A stretch of 64,000 bases of DNA from Sordaria brevicollis (Eukaryota > Ascomycota > Sordariomycetes > Sordariales > Sordariaceae): contig JAUTDP010000010.1 in assembly GCA_033439795.1 (NCBI GenBank), positions 186,001-250,000 of the forward strand. Direction: 5' to 3'. Made by a program: the position numbers and the translations under genes. Under the pieces are notes generated by a model that worked only from the letters and a program-made list of their open reading frames with translations, was not told the DNA's origin and did not search any database. Every line of letters starts with the position of its first letter. The first letter of the stretch is position 1. This document shows positions 24,833 through 37,748 of the stretch, piece by piece.

Positions 24833-25675
24833 GGACGTTGAGCAGCGTTTGCTGCAGTGGAAGTCCATATCCCTGTTCTGGACCTCTAGATCTGAGATCT
24901 CAGCTTGGATACTTCTAAAGATCTCTTCCAGGATGGTCCTGGCTGTAGATCAGATGAAACAGAGATGGGCTCAACTGAGTCAGGCACCGGATCTAAGCAC
25001 TCCGTTTCGAAACAGCGATGAAGTGACTCGCAAGGGAGCCAGTGATTGGCGTGTTCCAACTCTGATCTGTCAGTGCCCATTGACGAAGCGTATCGTAAAT
25101 GAGATAGACGACGATCGCAGAGTCCGTGTGCTTGATAGCACTCCTGAAAAACGTATCGTGTACACGGCATGTCCACTTGTCGTTGTTGTTTGCCTTTCTG
25201 TGCTCAAGTTCACAGCATGGCCTGCCAGTGTCTGTTCCCTGATTTCCTACCCCTTTTTCGATGTATGGCTTGCTGTCACAAACGAGCTTGTTGGCTACTG
25301 GAATAGACGGCTTGTAGACGAGACCTGGAGGCACCGACTTGCTATCGACGCTACTCCTGTCCCCTAGACCTAGATGCAGTTGATCTTGCATAAGCGTGAC
25401 ACTCCGTTTGATGCCGTGCTAGCTTCAAGTCAGATGCAGTCTAACGCCGTGTGATGCCGGCCATCTCAAAACAACATGCCATGAACGTCTCTCTTGCGCA
25501 AACAAGTTTTATAAGAGTCAACTTCATCTCATCTTCCACGATACTGCTTCAGCTCAGTCAGTAGCCAGCTTATGGTACTGATACGAACGCTCGTTCATCC
25601 CACCTTCTTTCTTCCTCTCTCACTATACAGTGAGTGATAGTCTGATTGACGACCGAGTGCTATAGTCGTTCCGCC
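24833..25675. other. Intergenic region, no gene recognised
   Basis: 843 bp holding the 3' UTR of the HyuA-type gene and the promoter of the Ca2+/H+ exchanger. Short open frames at 24798-25391 on both strands have no recognisable product. Confidence 0.45.
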
Positions 25676-28094
25676 ATGCGTAAGTTTGTCCTGTGCACCC
25701 AAAATGTTCCTTTCACCGGCCTAAACCTTCCAAGAACAGCGTTAACTAACACTGATGGAAACCACAGACAGAGTCAGGACCTGGGCAAATGCGAAAGCTC
25801 ATGGCCCAGCGCCTCTGGTGCGCCATAGGCCTGATGCCACTCCGAGCTTGAGAGCGAGTATAAGCCGCCGCGGAACACTCACAATAGCCGAGCCTGACCG
25901 CCGTAGATCAGTAGCTGGTCAGGTACAAGGAGAGCCAGCGCTCGCCGCTGATGAGGGAACACAAGTGAAGAAGCCCTCAGCACTTGCGCGCTTCTACGCC
26001 TGCATCAAAGGGATTCTTTTTTCCAGCTTTTTGAACATTGCCCTGGTCTTTGTACCGGTGGCTTTCGCCGTCCGTAAGTCTATCAGACCCCCCTCCCATT
26101 CTCCTCACTGGAAGACACAAGGTAGTTTGAGGTCGCTCCGAGGCTAGGAAGCTAGACACTAGTGTGTGTCTGTTTAGAGAGCTAGAGGCCAACAAGATAC
26201 CTCACTAACCCTTCCGAATGAACTACGCTTGTGGCACTCCACAGTCATCATGTGGTGAGATCCCTGAGTGCTGATTGCTTCTTATCGCAGACTTCGCGTC
26301 CATGCCGGCCGGTGTGATCTTTGCCATGAACGCTATTGCGATCATTCCTCTGGCAGGGCTTCTCAGCCACGCGACGGAAAGCGTAGCCGGTCGTTGCGGT
26401 GACACGGTTGCGGCCTTGATGAACGTCACCTTTGGAAATGCTGTTGAGCTAATCATCTTCATGTGAGTGAATCCTGATCCGCCACAAAAGCCTTCCACGG
26501 CGTCCTTTGTGTCGATAAACAAGAGCTCCAAGCTGACGAATGATGCGACGAACACAGAATCGCACTCGTAAAGAACGAAATCCGAATCGTTCAAGCCTCT
26601 CTTGTTGGATCAGTCTTGGTCGATCTCCTGCTGATCCTGGGGATGTGCTTCATCTGGGGCGGTTTACGCTACCGCGAGCAGGTGTATAACAGCACCGTGA
26701 CCCAGATGAGCGCTTGTTTGCTCACACTGAGTGTGCTGAGCCTGATCCTTCCAACCGCGTTCCATGCCACGTTCAAGAACGAGAACCAGGCGGACAGCAG
26801 AATCCTACCACTCAGTCGGGGGACCAGTGTCATCCTGCTTCTCATCTACTTCCTCTACCTCATCTTTCAGCTGCAGTCGCACTCCTATCTGTATGCTCCA
26901 ATGCCAAGGCATATTATTGAGCAGGTAGCGGCTCCCGGTCCCGCAGCTCATTACTTCAACTCTAGGCGCAATTCGTCGTCATCTCCGCCTAGGAGTCGTG
27001 ATCACTCACAACAAGCGCCCCAAACTAGGTCGAACCAAGATGGTGCCACAGTTGAAAGACAGGAGAACAGCAGAGGTGTCACCACAACAGAGCACAGCGC
27101 CGCTGAAGGGGCGACAGCTGTCACAGATGGCACGCTACACCAGACGCAGGAACTCAACCCCGCTAGCCAGCCTGATAATGACACGTCCGCTGTCAATGAC
27201 GCAAGAAGGTCGGGCCAGCAGGGTGCAACAGAAGACGCTGGGCCGTCCCAAGGCCGGGACCAGAACTCTGGGACCAACGAACACCGTGTTGGTTTCAACC
27301 TGGCCAGTGATTTGGAGGCACAGCGAGACACGACCCCTCGCACTGCGCCGTTCCTGCTCAGATCGCTCCGGCCGATCTCAGCCATGCTGGACAACCCAAG
27401 CGCAGCAGAGCAACCGGAGCACGGTCCGCAAGGACAATCCATAAGACGTGTTCAGTCTATGCCGACTAGGGGTCGGCGGACCACACTCGGCGAAGTGCCA
27501 GCAGTAGTCCCCATCATGGTTGACAGCATACCGGCATCGCCTAGAAATAGCGAGGAAAAGACAGAGACCCAGGAGGTTCCGGAGGTGGAAGCCATGTCAC
27601 AAAAAGCCGCCATCATCCTTCTTCTAACATCGACTGCCTTGGTCGCCCTCTGCGCCGAGTTCATGGTGGATTCCATTGATGCAATCGTCGCTCGGGATGC
27701 AGACGCAACCAGTGGCATCTCCGAAGCCTTCATTGGCCTGGTCCTCATCCCAATTGTAGGCAACGCAGCGGAGCACATCACTTCGGTGAGCGTGGCCCTC
27801 AAAAACAAGATGGACTTGGCGTTAGGCGTGGCACTGGGCAGCAGTATCCAGATTGCGCTCTTTGTGACGCCCGTGGTGGTCATTTTGGGTTGGATCATGG
27901 ATCGGGACATGTCTCTCTACTTCACCCTCTTTGAAACTGTTTGCATGTTTGTTAGCACCTTCATCGTGAACTTTCTCGTTAGGGATGGGAGGAGTAACTA
28001 CCTTGAAGGAGCACTATTGGCATCTGCTTATCTCATTATCGCGGTGGCAGCCTTTTACCTGCCAAATCCAAGACTGGCGAGCTCTGTCGGGTGA
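25676..28094 (+). CDS. Vacuolar-type Ca2+/H+ exchanger (CAX/VCX family)
   Basis: Join of 25676-25679, 25768-26073, 26291-26462 and 26558-28094, 672 aa. The first exon is just ATGC, followed by GTAAGT; the intron has a CTAAC branch point and a CCACAG acceptor. If that intron is not removed, an in-frame ATG at 25755 would give a slightly different N-terminus. The first exchanger repeat is clear: FAMNAIAIIPLAGLLSHATE and GDTVAALMNVTFGNAVELI. The second repeat has GNAAEHITSVSVALKNKMDL and LGSSIQIALFVTP. The two acidic/asparagine motifs (GNAVE, GNAAEH) form the cation path. About 11 membrane segments are likely. Between the halves is a polar loop of about 250 residues, much longer than in yeast Vcx1. 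Function: export of Ca2+ into the vacuole or another acidic store in exchange for protons. Confidence 0.9.
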
Positions 28095-29319
28095 GGTTGA
28101 GATGGGAATTGGGATGGAAAGCCGGGTATGTGATGGGGACCTAAGGTTAAGGCTCGGGCCGAAGAAGTAGCTTGCCTGCACGTGGACAAGAAGGTTCACG
28201 GCTTCATCAGACGGGACCAAACCTGAACGAGGACCAGCAGCTGTGATACATGGAAGTGATATTGGGCAAATCAGGGTCAGGAATAAGGGAAGTGGTTTTC
28301 TTTAGAAGAAGAGTAAAATATCGAGAGATGACCGGAGCGTATTTCATAGCTTTTCATGGTTTTGATCAGGACATATCGATTTCTAACCCAGCCAGGATCA
28401 TGATGCCGTATCGCGACGCCCGCGCTCGCCAAGTGTGATTGAACTGTGGGAAGAGACGTGGAAAAAACAGAGACATCTTAAGCATGCCCAGCGATAAGAA
28501 AGGGACAGAAAAAAAGCAAAGAGGGACATTCATGGTAAGTGAGAAACGCGAAGTGTATGCAGTGAGATTCCGTCGTTCTCTCCTTCCTCAAATACTCGAG
28601 TCTCTTGGTTTACCTGGGCAGGTGTAGGTCTGGCGGAAGTGACGAGACCGAGCGCATCTTTCTTTCCACCAAGACTGGAACCCAGATCGACCCTCAATAT
28701 CTCTTACCTCCAGAGACAGGGGCAGCTGTTACAAGCTTGCTTTCCTCGCTGAGTTTTCATGGACTTTGGAGAGGAAAACACGTTGAGTCGAATGATGCGT
28801 GTCCCTACCAGGAAAGCACTTCCAGAGTAGCCTTGTCATGGCCATGGTGGGTTGTTGAAGCTCGCAATGGATACATGGATGGAAATAAGTCTCATTGAAG
28901 CGCCCCGAAAAATGGCAAAGGGGATAATAACGACTGCGAGGATGATGATGTTTTTTGCTGGACCGAGTTGAAGTCCTGGAATCTGGATATCGACATGCCG
29001 AAGGAGACGGGATGGGACGACCTGTGATGGGGAAGACGACTCCACCTCGCTCGGGGAAGCACTAACAGCGCTAAGCCAAAAAGAGCTTGTTATGGATGTG
29101 GGAGTGGGTCAAAGCTCCATTGGAGTGGGACGCCAAGAGGATTTTGCACCCCATCACCGCCAAAATTTTGGACCACCCGCATTCTGCTGTGTCCAGCCTT
29201 TGCAGGGGCAGCAGCGCAAACCCAGAAGACCCCCAATTCCATCCTGTCAACACTTTGGAAGTCGAGTAGAGGTATCGCAACACAATCCAGCGACACTTTC
29301 CAGCACAACAGATTTCAAA
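28095..29319. other. Intergenic region, no gene recognised
   Basis: 1.2 kb between the Ca2+/H+ exchanger and rsa4, both plus strand. It should hold the exchanger 3' UTR and the rsa4 promoter. The frame open from 29092 runs into the rsa4 coding frame, but the ATG at 29320 (TTCAAAATGGCG) fits the family start. Confidence 0.5.
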
Positions 29320-31071
29320 ATGGCGACAGTACTACCACCACCGTCGAAGCGCCAGAAGAGGGAGGAGATTGAGCGCACTACAACACAAGTCGATGTCGCC
29401 CCGATACTGGCGCCGGAGCTCGGCTCCTTCAAGGCCAACTTTGTCGACAGCGACGGCAACCAGATGACCGACGTGATCGAAATCAACTTTGCCGATGCCA
29501 CCGAAAAGAACATTTCCGTCTTGCTCAACACACTACTCGAGAGGGATCGCGAAGAGTTCACCCCATACCGATTCCGCATTCACATTCCCGGCAAGGACAT
29601 CATTGTCGACCAGTACCCATCCGACCTCCTCGGCCTTCTCAAGCAACATGGCGTCGAGAACCCCTTTGAGTATGTCAACCCAGACAACGGAACGGCTACA
29701 ACGAAGATCCCGTGCTGACCTCCACGTGTAGAACCACCATCACACTTAGCGCCGAGCCCCAGGCTGTTTTCAGGGTACAAGCAGTCTCGCGCCTCGCCCA
29801 TCGCATTCCCGGTCACGGACAACCCATTCTCGCAGCCCAGTTCTCCCCCGTTTCGTCCGGTCGCCTTGCTACCGGCAGTGGTGACAACACAGCCCGTATC
29901 TGGGACACGAATACCGGTACCCCCAAGCACACACTGAAAGGACACACCGGCTGGGTTCTTGGCGTCAACTGGAGACCCGATGGACAGCAACTAGCGACCT
30001 GCAGCATGGACGGCACAGTGAGGATATGGGATCCTGAGGCCGGCAAGCCCGTTGGTCAGCCTTTCAAGGGCCACGCCAAGTGGGTGTTGATGACCGCGTG
30101 GCAGCCTTACCACTTGTGGAGAGATGGCACTCCCAGACTTGCTAGTGCTAGCAAGGACGGTACCTGCAGAATCTGGGTTGTCAACACCGGGCGCACCGAG
30201 CATGTTTTGAGCGGTCACAAGAGCTCTGTTGCTTGCGTACGATGGGGTGGAACCGATCTCGTCTACACTGGCTCGCACGACAAGGTTATTAGGGTCTTCG
30301 ATGCCGTCAAGGGTACCTTGGTACACAGTCTCACATCCCACGCCCACTGGATCAACCACATTGGCCTGTCGAGTGACCATGCTCTCAGGACAGCCTACTT
30401 TGACCACACCAAGGACATTCCTGCCACGGAGGAGGGCAAGAGGGAGAAGGCCAAGGAGCGTTTCGAGAGGGCGGCAAAGATCAATGGCAAGATTGCTGAG
30501 CGCATCGTGTCCGCCAGTGACGATTTCACCATGTACCTGTGGGATCCCACAAACAACGGTACCAAGCCCGTTGCTAGGCTTTTGGGACATCAGAACAAGG
30601 TCAACCAGGTCCAGTTTTCTCCTGACGGCACTCTGATTGCCTCGGTTGGCTGGGACAACAGCGTGAAGCTGTGGAATGCCAGAGACGGCAAGTTCCTCAA
30701 GAGCTTGAGAGGTCATGTTGCACCCGTAAGTTTCTTCCATTATCCCTCTTCAACCATGATGGGAAAGTTCTAACAATTTTCGTACTTAAGGTATATACAT
30801 GCTCCTGGTCTGCCGACAGCAGGCTTCTCATCACGGCTAGCAAAGATACCACCCTCAAGGCATGGAATGTGCGCACTGGCACTCTCGCCATGGACCTTCC
30901 TGGACACGAAGACGAGGTATGTGATTCGAACCGTCCGACATCGGTGCCCCGGTGATTTCGGTAAAGAAAATTCTAACTCGCTTCCAGGTATACGCCGTAG
31001 ATTGGTCGCCGGATGGCAAGATGGTAGGATCTGGCGGAAAGGACAAGGCCGTGAGGACATGGAGAAACTAA
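29320..31071 (+). CDS. rsa4: Ribosome assembly protein Rsa4 / Notchless (NLE domain, WD40)
   Basis: Join of 29320-29669, 29732-30725, 30791-30916 and 30988-31071, 517 aa, the usual length for the family (yeast Rsa4 is 515). All introns have GTATGT or GTAAGT donors and TAG/AAG/CAG acceptors and keep frame. The N-terminal about 115 residues are the NLE/ubiquitin-like domain (FKANFVDSDGNQMTDVIEI through VENPFE), followed by eight WD40 repeats such as TARIWDTNTG, TVRIWDPEAG, MYLWDPTNNG and SVKLWNARDG, ending KAVRTWRN. The insertion DIPATEEGKREKAKERFERA between two blades is a family feature. Function from yeast and plants: binds pre-60S particles in the nucleolus/nucleus, where its N-terminal domain is pulled by the AAA ATPase Rea1/Midasin. 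Essential in yeast. Confidence 0.95.
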
Positions 31072-34000
31072 GCAGAGGGAGAAACGGGATCGAATCCTAC
31101 CCTCCTACAGCCAACAGTTGGAACCCGGAAGCACCGGCTCTAACCTGACCCGTGGAGGCCTCACAGCGGTGTGATGTGCTCTGGTTCTTTCGGCTTGCTT
31201 CCGTGTTTGCAGGAGTTCGCACGAACGCGAGCCGGCAAAGGGATACTACACGCCAACTACCAGGAACACCTTCACGATAATGTTCACGAGCCAAGATACC
31301 ACGGACGTCAGCCTAACTGCTATTCTCGGCTCCCCAAAGAGGCCTGACTGAGTCGATCACAAATTGGCAGCACACCAACTCCATTCAACACCACCTCGAG
31401 TCAAATGGATGGGTGTGTTTGAGGCTGATGAGTGTTTGCCGACTGCGCCTCTGCCTGCCGAGCCTGCCAAACTTCCAGAATCGCTGGGCAGGAGCGAAAG
31501 AGTGGTGATGGAATGGGCCTGCAGATCGGTAAACTTTCCCAGCCGCTACTTCCAATGTTACCGAAGTGCGCGATCACACCTGCTGGGCCACAACCAAAAG
31601 GACGCTCAGAGAATTTGGAAAGTGCACCATAGACACATGGACGTGGTTACCTTGCGTTAAGCGATACCCGGCAGTATTTTCATTCTAGGAATTCTGATAA
31701 GTATGAGTGAGCATTTGATGGACACTTGCGCGGATAATTCAGCGCGTTAGATGCAACGTTATAGACAAGGGTAGTGATATGCAGTTGCAGGAACGTGTTG
31801 GTTGGTGATGTTCATGGCGTTGGTGGTTTGGAGCTAGTGAAAGTGATCGGTGATGTTCAGAGTTGCAGCAAAAAGTTTCCAAAGTCTCGGCGTGGTGATT
31901 GACGAAGCCGAAGCAATCGCATGAACCACGCACACCACGGGCCGTTTCTGTCTCGTCAAGTTCGTTCTTGCGACTTGCGGGGAGAATCTCGGTCGCTTTT
32001 TTTCTTTTCGTTCACTCCTGCATTCTCCCGTTTCTTCTCGCTTGGAAGGAGGCTTCCGTGACTGTCATATGAAAAGCCCGGTTCTGTAGCAGTCGCAGGC
32101 CTCCATTCCCCGCCCCGCCGTGCCGCCGTCCGGCGTCGCCGTGATTGCCGGCCCCGCTTTTTCCATGTTTCCAAAACTTGCACACGGGAAAGTCGAAAGA
32201 AACAATCCAACGGTCATTGATTTCATCCTCGTCACATTTTTTTTTTGGTCGCTGTCAAATGCCTCACGGTGTCATTGATTGTTTTTGTGATTTCTCTTTC
32301 GGAAGCCCGGTCACACCAATGAAGAAGCATTCGGTTATATTCTCGCGATGACATCTTTGATCAGCACACAGCAACATGTTTTTGGTGAGCTATATCTCTT
32401 CCATGACCGGGACCAGGGGATAAGATGGTGGACATTCAAAATAGCACAACCAATGTGACTTTCAGAGAGGGCAAAAAAAAAGTTTCCATCTTCAAGAAAA
32501 GTGAGGCCCTTGTGTTACCACGCTCCTCCCGTCTTGAAAGCCAACCTTTTGCAAATTCTGGTTCGGTTGGATTCTCGATTTGTTCCTTCCTAGCCAACCG
32601 CAACCCTTCTCGGGAGATATCGGGATATGCCTGCCCCCGTTCATCTTCCATGTTACACCCATTTGAAACGGCAAGAGCTCATCACCCATGAATTCCATGC
32701 AGCTGGACTTTTTGGAGAAGGTCAATTGTTCTGGCCTTCTGGGCTTCTGCTGGGCGCTCTTGCGGTTGGAGTTAAACCTGGAAAGTTCCGTCCTTTTCAC
32801 TGTGCTTTCTCATGATGCGGGCTTGGCAGCTGTACAGAAAATGTTCTTCCCCCGCACCTGCTGTCATAGAAATCTTTCCATGTCAAGGTCCATTTCTTGG
32901 CTGCCCTTTTGCCAAGACCTTGAATTTCCGATTGAGAAAAAGAACGGGAAGCAACATCGTTCATCCTGTCCCAAGGAATCGCGACTTCCACATGTAACTT
33001 CATCAAAAGTCTTTGCGTGGCCTCGTTTGACCGAGACTCTCACTCAACAGTCTCAACAATCCATGATCGTCACGAAAGTCACTCATCAACCAGCTTACGC
33101 ACATCGTCCACTACTAAATGGCTAAGCGGTAAGCGCCGTCGCTCTTTCTTTGCAAGTCCTGCCGATCAACGGATTCAAGCGAGACGGGCCCGACTTTTGA
33201 AAGTTTTTAGTCTTCAGTTCGGGCATCACTCCGTTCACACAGTGAGTAGTTCAGCACGTTTCGAGACCCGTCGATCTTACTGGACACTCCCGTGGCACCG
33301 CGTTGAATCTGGACCCCGGGATCGGTTTCTTGAGATAATTGATAAGGAAGCACTCATTTGACCGGCTGCCGGAGCAACGGGACCGAGCTGGGCCCTATAT
33401 CAACGACAATTCAAGACAACGACAACTTAACGATGGCAATGATGTATCAGGTAAAGAGTTTGTTATGTCATGCTCTCACGCTCTCACTACGAAACCGCAA
33501 ACGTGCTTCTCCTGTGCTCGTCATAAGAAGCCATTCACACATGCCAGAGAAAAGGTGTTCGACTTGCCATGCCCCGTGACCCCGGAGTCCGGAGATTTTA
33601 TATAGGTTTTGTTCAACAACGACGAGATGCTGTGTTCGTGTAGCCTTCTTCGTACCGTCTTTCTCGGGACCGTCGACCAACAAGCACCGAACAGAGGGTT
33701 TGAGGGTCCAGTCTGGAGATTGATGATCAAATCGCCTTTTCCTTTCGGGATCTTTCCCTGCCATGCGCTGCTGTCACTGTGTGCCCATGTGGATGCTCAA
33801 GTGTGGATGAATGGAAGAGATGGGTTGCAAAACAACCGCATCATCTCTGTTGGATGTTGGGACCATTGAAGCCCTTTCCATATGTCGGCGTCGCATATCC
33901 AATCATGGACCAACCCGCATTCGGCGAATACCTATCCCATGCGCAGCCATCGCCAGCCATCGCTTACCAGGTCTCGGAAATTGGGAAACATGCAATGCGC

Positions 34001-37000
34001 CTCTGACTATCAAGCCGCCGGCCGGATCAACGGCGTCTTACAGCCGGCTTCCCTGGACCGATTCCCTGTCTTGTGTCTCAGCACCGTCGAATTTTTGAAG
34101 CCGTCTTGACAACTTGCGGTTTGAGATCCGAAATACCTATCCCATGGGTGCTCGTCATCTGGTAACTAGCACAAGGAAGACCTCCCCGGCAACAAAAAGC
34201 ATTCCCATGCGGTTGTGGAAATGTATGTACAAGTGCGTGTCCTCCAACACCATCCCCATGGGCAGGATTGCACTAGAGCTATTCTAGTTTAGACCCAGGG
34301 ATTACCCGATCCCCAGTCCGTTACACACGCGCAAAGAAGACCCATCGAAGCGTCGATGCTGCTGGCTTCGTCCTGCGCCCATCAACAACACGACATGAGC
34401 GCTTGCTAGTCCGTACATAGGTCTGGATCATGAGGACGTACCTAAGTGCCAGCCTTGCGGATATGTGTACACCACATCTTTGGTGGACAGCTAACGGCTT
34501 CCTCAACGACCTTGCTTGCATCTTCATGACCAAGAGTCAAAGACGCACAAGGTGATGTTTGACACTATACTCCAGATAAACAAGCCTACCGCATCAAAGA
34601 CATTCGGTTCCACAATCGGGAGGCCGCAGAAAGGCACCAAGGAATGGCTGGGCTGTGATTGTGAAGGTGAAGGTGATGGTGCTGAGGAGGTGGTTGTCAA
34701 TGGAAAGCCGGCAGGCATCTGGGTACCACTCAGCCGGAAACAAGCTGTTAGTGCGACACTTCGTTTCTACAAAGAAAAGGCGGCTTTTACCCTTTAGAAA
34801 CGGATGTTTCTTGTGTATCCCGGACCCAACCACCAAGCTCCACTAACTGCCTTGCTTATGCCTGGCGTACCTTTCGCGGTACTGACCAGCACCATCACTT
34901 ATACATATGCAACCTTCTCACATTGCTGATCTCGGCATTGGAATATTCCACATGGATGGACCTTTACGGACGAGGCTCTCAGGGCCAAGCACATCACGTC
35001 GATTCTCACATTAGCGCCGGCTGGAAACCAAACCAATCTACTGGACGACGAGCTCAGAACCTTGATGGCCTTCTTGCAATCACTCCTTCCCTCTGCCACA
35101 GACCGAGAATCACGAGCTTCTTCATGACTAACATGTCGGTACACCGGTTTGCCTTTTAGGTAAGTCCAATCCCAGTTTACTAACATCTGTTGAGCTCATC
35201 AGCTGCCGCAGGCATGTGGCCTCTTTGGAAGCCGCGTACTGAAAAGTAAGATTACGTGATGGTATATGAGGAAGAGGAAGGACGATGGTGGTGAAGAAAG
35301 TGATAGGTGGTTGTTGGTGAAACAAAGCAAGCCCAGATCGGGTTTGGTTGCTGACCACTTAATTCCAGAAAATATGGGTACTACTACCATCTGAACAAGA
35401 CGAAAGAGATAAGCAAGCACGTTTGACACCTTTTGCAATCTCGAGTCTCACCAAAAGTCGAGACATCGAATCGGGAGGATCGCACGGGAACGTCATGCTC
35501 ATGTCAAATGGGAGCTGCAGTCCGTCCTGCATCTTGAGGTCAGGTCAGACCGTCAGACAAAAGGATAACGAGAGAGATTGAAGCTTCTGACAGATGGCAA
35601 GAACAAGGGAATGGGAAGAGATGAAGGAGTTTACAATATCGAAAACGGGTTGAGGTCGACAAGAAAAGAGACGGCCCATGGGGCATGTCACTTTGCTCCG
35701 GACCCCGAACCCTTGTCAGACTGCGGCCCCTCACCTTGGTGCTCATCCACCTTTCACGGCCACAGTGCGTCCATCACGATTCCAACCTGATCCCTGTCAT
35801 CGACAGGGGAACTTCAACCTGTTCCCTGGCGCAGCTGCCAGAACGTGCTTCCTTCATGGGCCATCTTCAAGTCATCATCAAGATGACAGGCCGGCCACAG
35901 GACAGAGTTGCAGAAACTCTCAAGGTAGGAGCGGCAGGGCACGCGGTAGGCATACGTACGCCGGTCATATTACAGAGTATTGGATGAAGAAGACTGACAA
36001 AGGCAGAAGGAGTCAAGAAAACAATCAGGCAAACAGGGCCTGTGATAATTCTGCTACCCAAGCGAATTGCTTGGCCGTTAACCCAGCCATTCACGGTTTA
36101 GAGGATAGAAAATTGCATGTTCAAGATCTTCTTGAGTTGACGGGACCCACACCATTCTTTTTGCTTTCTCAAGTGATGAAGGTACCAGAAAAAGAGGCCG
36201 TGTTCTGCTTTTCGAGCATCTGTATGGCCCAACCCATTCTCGGAGTGGCTTGTGAGGTTTTCAGTTTGGTATCCCCCGGCCCATACGGCCCCGCCTTCCC
36301 GTCGACGACCTCGATCGAATCGAGCGATCCGCTGCCCAAAATAAAAATCACCGAAGCCCCTCCACTCTTCCATGTGTTTCGTGCCTTTCTTTTGCCGGAG
36401 TCCTCACATCCCCGTTCATCATCTGAACAAACTGATCATCCATAATATGCACCACTCTGTCGTCGTTGACTCTTTCCCACAATACCGGTATCTGAAACTC
36501 CCTCTATCTGCCTGGCCTCCGTCCTTATCATCAACATCAGCGTGACCCATCCTCGGATGAAAAGGTCCTATCATCCTTCGAGGCCGGATTCATAGCTCTT
36601 CCCCTTCTTATCCAAGTAAGTGAGCTCTAATTTCTTCTGATACATGTCCCGTTGACGTGATCGTACCGCGTCTGAAGTTGGCAACTACCACGCTGTCGAT
36701 AGCCGGCCTTGTCTTTCTGTTCACTGTGAGGACTGTGGGCGTAATGGGAATGGAGAAGGCCAACGGCGGGATGGTAGAGGTCAGTTTCTTTGTGCATAAG
36801 TACCGGAAGCTAGCTCGCTGTTACGTCAGTGTCGGTCAATGCAGTCTTTTCAGGCTGGGCTCCACTACAACGCCGGGCTGCTTCAAGCTCCTCAGCACCA
36901 CATTCGTCATTGCCCTGTTCGTTTACCCGGCTCGTCCAGTCGACGGCCGTCTACGAGCAACTATCTCGATCTCTTTTTGGGCAGCTTCACCTAACTGCCC

Positions 37001-37748
37001 CGCTGCATGTGTCTGGGCAGCAGATGTCAAGGAAATGCATGCAATTGGGCTGACTCTCGATAAATAAAACAGTTTCCTTTCTCCTTCCTCACCCAAAAAA
37101 GAGTCTCACGTCTTTGAACTCTCAATCCGTTACATCTACCCACTGCCCCTTCCCTCACCGGCATAATCCCCAGGCAGTACAGACCCAAGAGTAATTCGCG
37201 CCTTCCAACCCAAGCTCTACTTTCGAAACTAAGGTATGCTGCCTACCCTGCCCGTGACCCCGTGGTCTTGGTCATGCTCTACCACTAGCTTCTCCCATGT
37301 CCTCTGGTCAATTTTTTTTCACATTCCATTCCAAATTGTTCTTCCTCTTCCCTCTTAACTAACCTAGAGTCCCCCTCCTCAGGCGGAAGCTCGACCACCT
37401 CCATCCTCCCATCCTCAACTTCTGCCGAGTCCCGCATACTTGACTCGTCCTACTCTACGCACGTCCATTGTCTGCACCGCCTTGTCGTTTGGTTCGCCTT
37501 CGACATTGAGCGCCCGGTTCCTGCGCCTAAAAGATCCCGACGCGACCTAAAAGTCCAGTCCCGGTACAACCCTCGACGCCCTCAAGCTCGGCGACGCGTT
37601 CACTACCATATCTGATGAGCACGACAGACGACCGATAGCAGACACCCCGGTCGCCAACATCTCCATTACGCCTATATACCATTCATCAGATTCTACAGTC
37701 TTTTCAACTTTCCACTCATCAACTTGTCACCACTAACAGCCGCCCACC
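31072..37748. other. 6.7-kb region with no convincing gene
   Basis: The longest non-transposon gap in the window. Composition is ordinary and not RIP-like. The longest frame, plus 35678-36445 (255 aa), is a low-order Pro/Ser/His-rich product with no domain. Plus 36657-37067 and 32688-33125 are similar. Pyrimidine-rich DNA from about 37100 to 37748 looks like the 5' UTR and promoter of the trehalose synthase subunit gene. The stretch from 31072 should include the rsa4 3' UTR. A noncoding RNA or a gene with many small exons cannot be excluded. Confidence 0.45.

Noticed and set aside
30229..30636. 135-codon frame inside rsa4
   Set aside because: Out-of-frame shadow of the WD40 coding sequence.
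35678..36445. 255-codon plus-strand frame
   Set aside because: No recognisable domain and no splice or start context that stands out; composition unlike real genes in this window.
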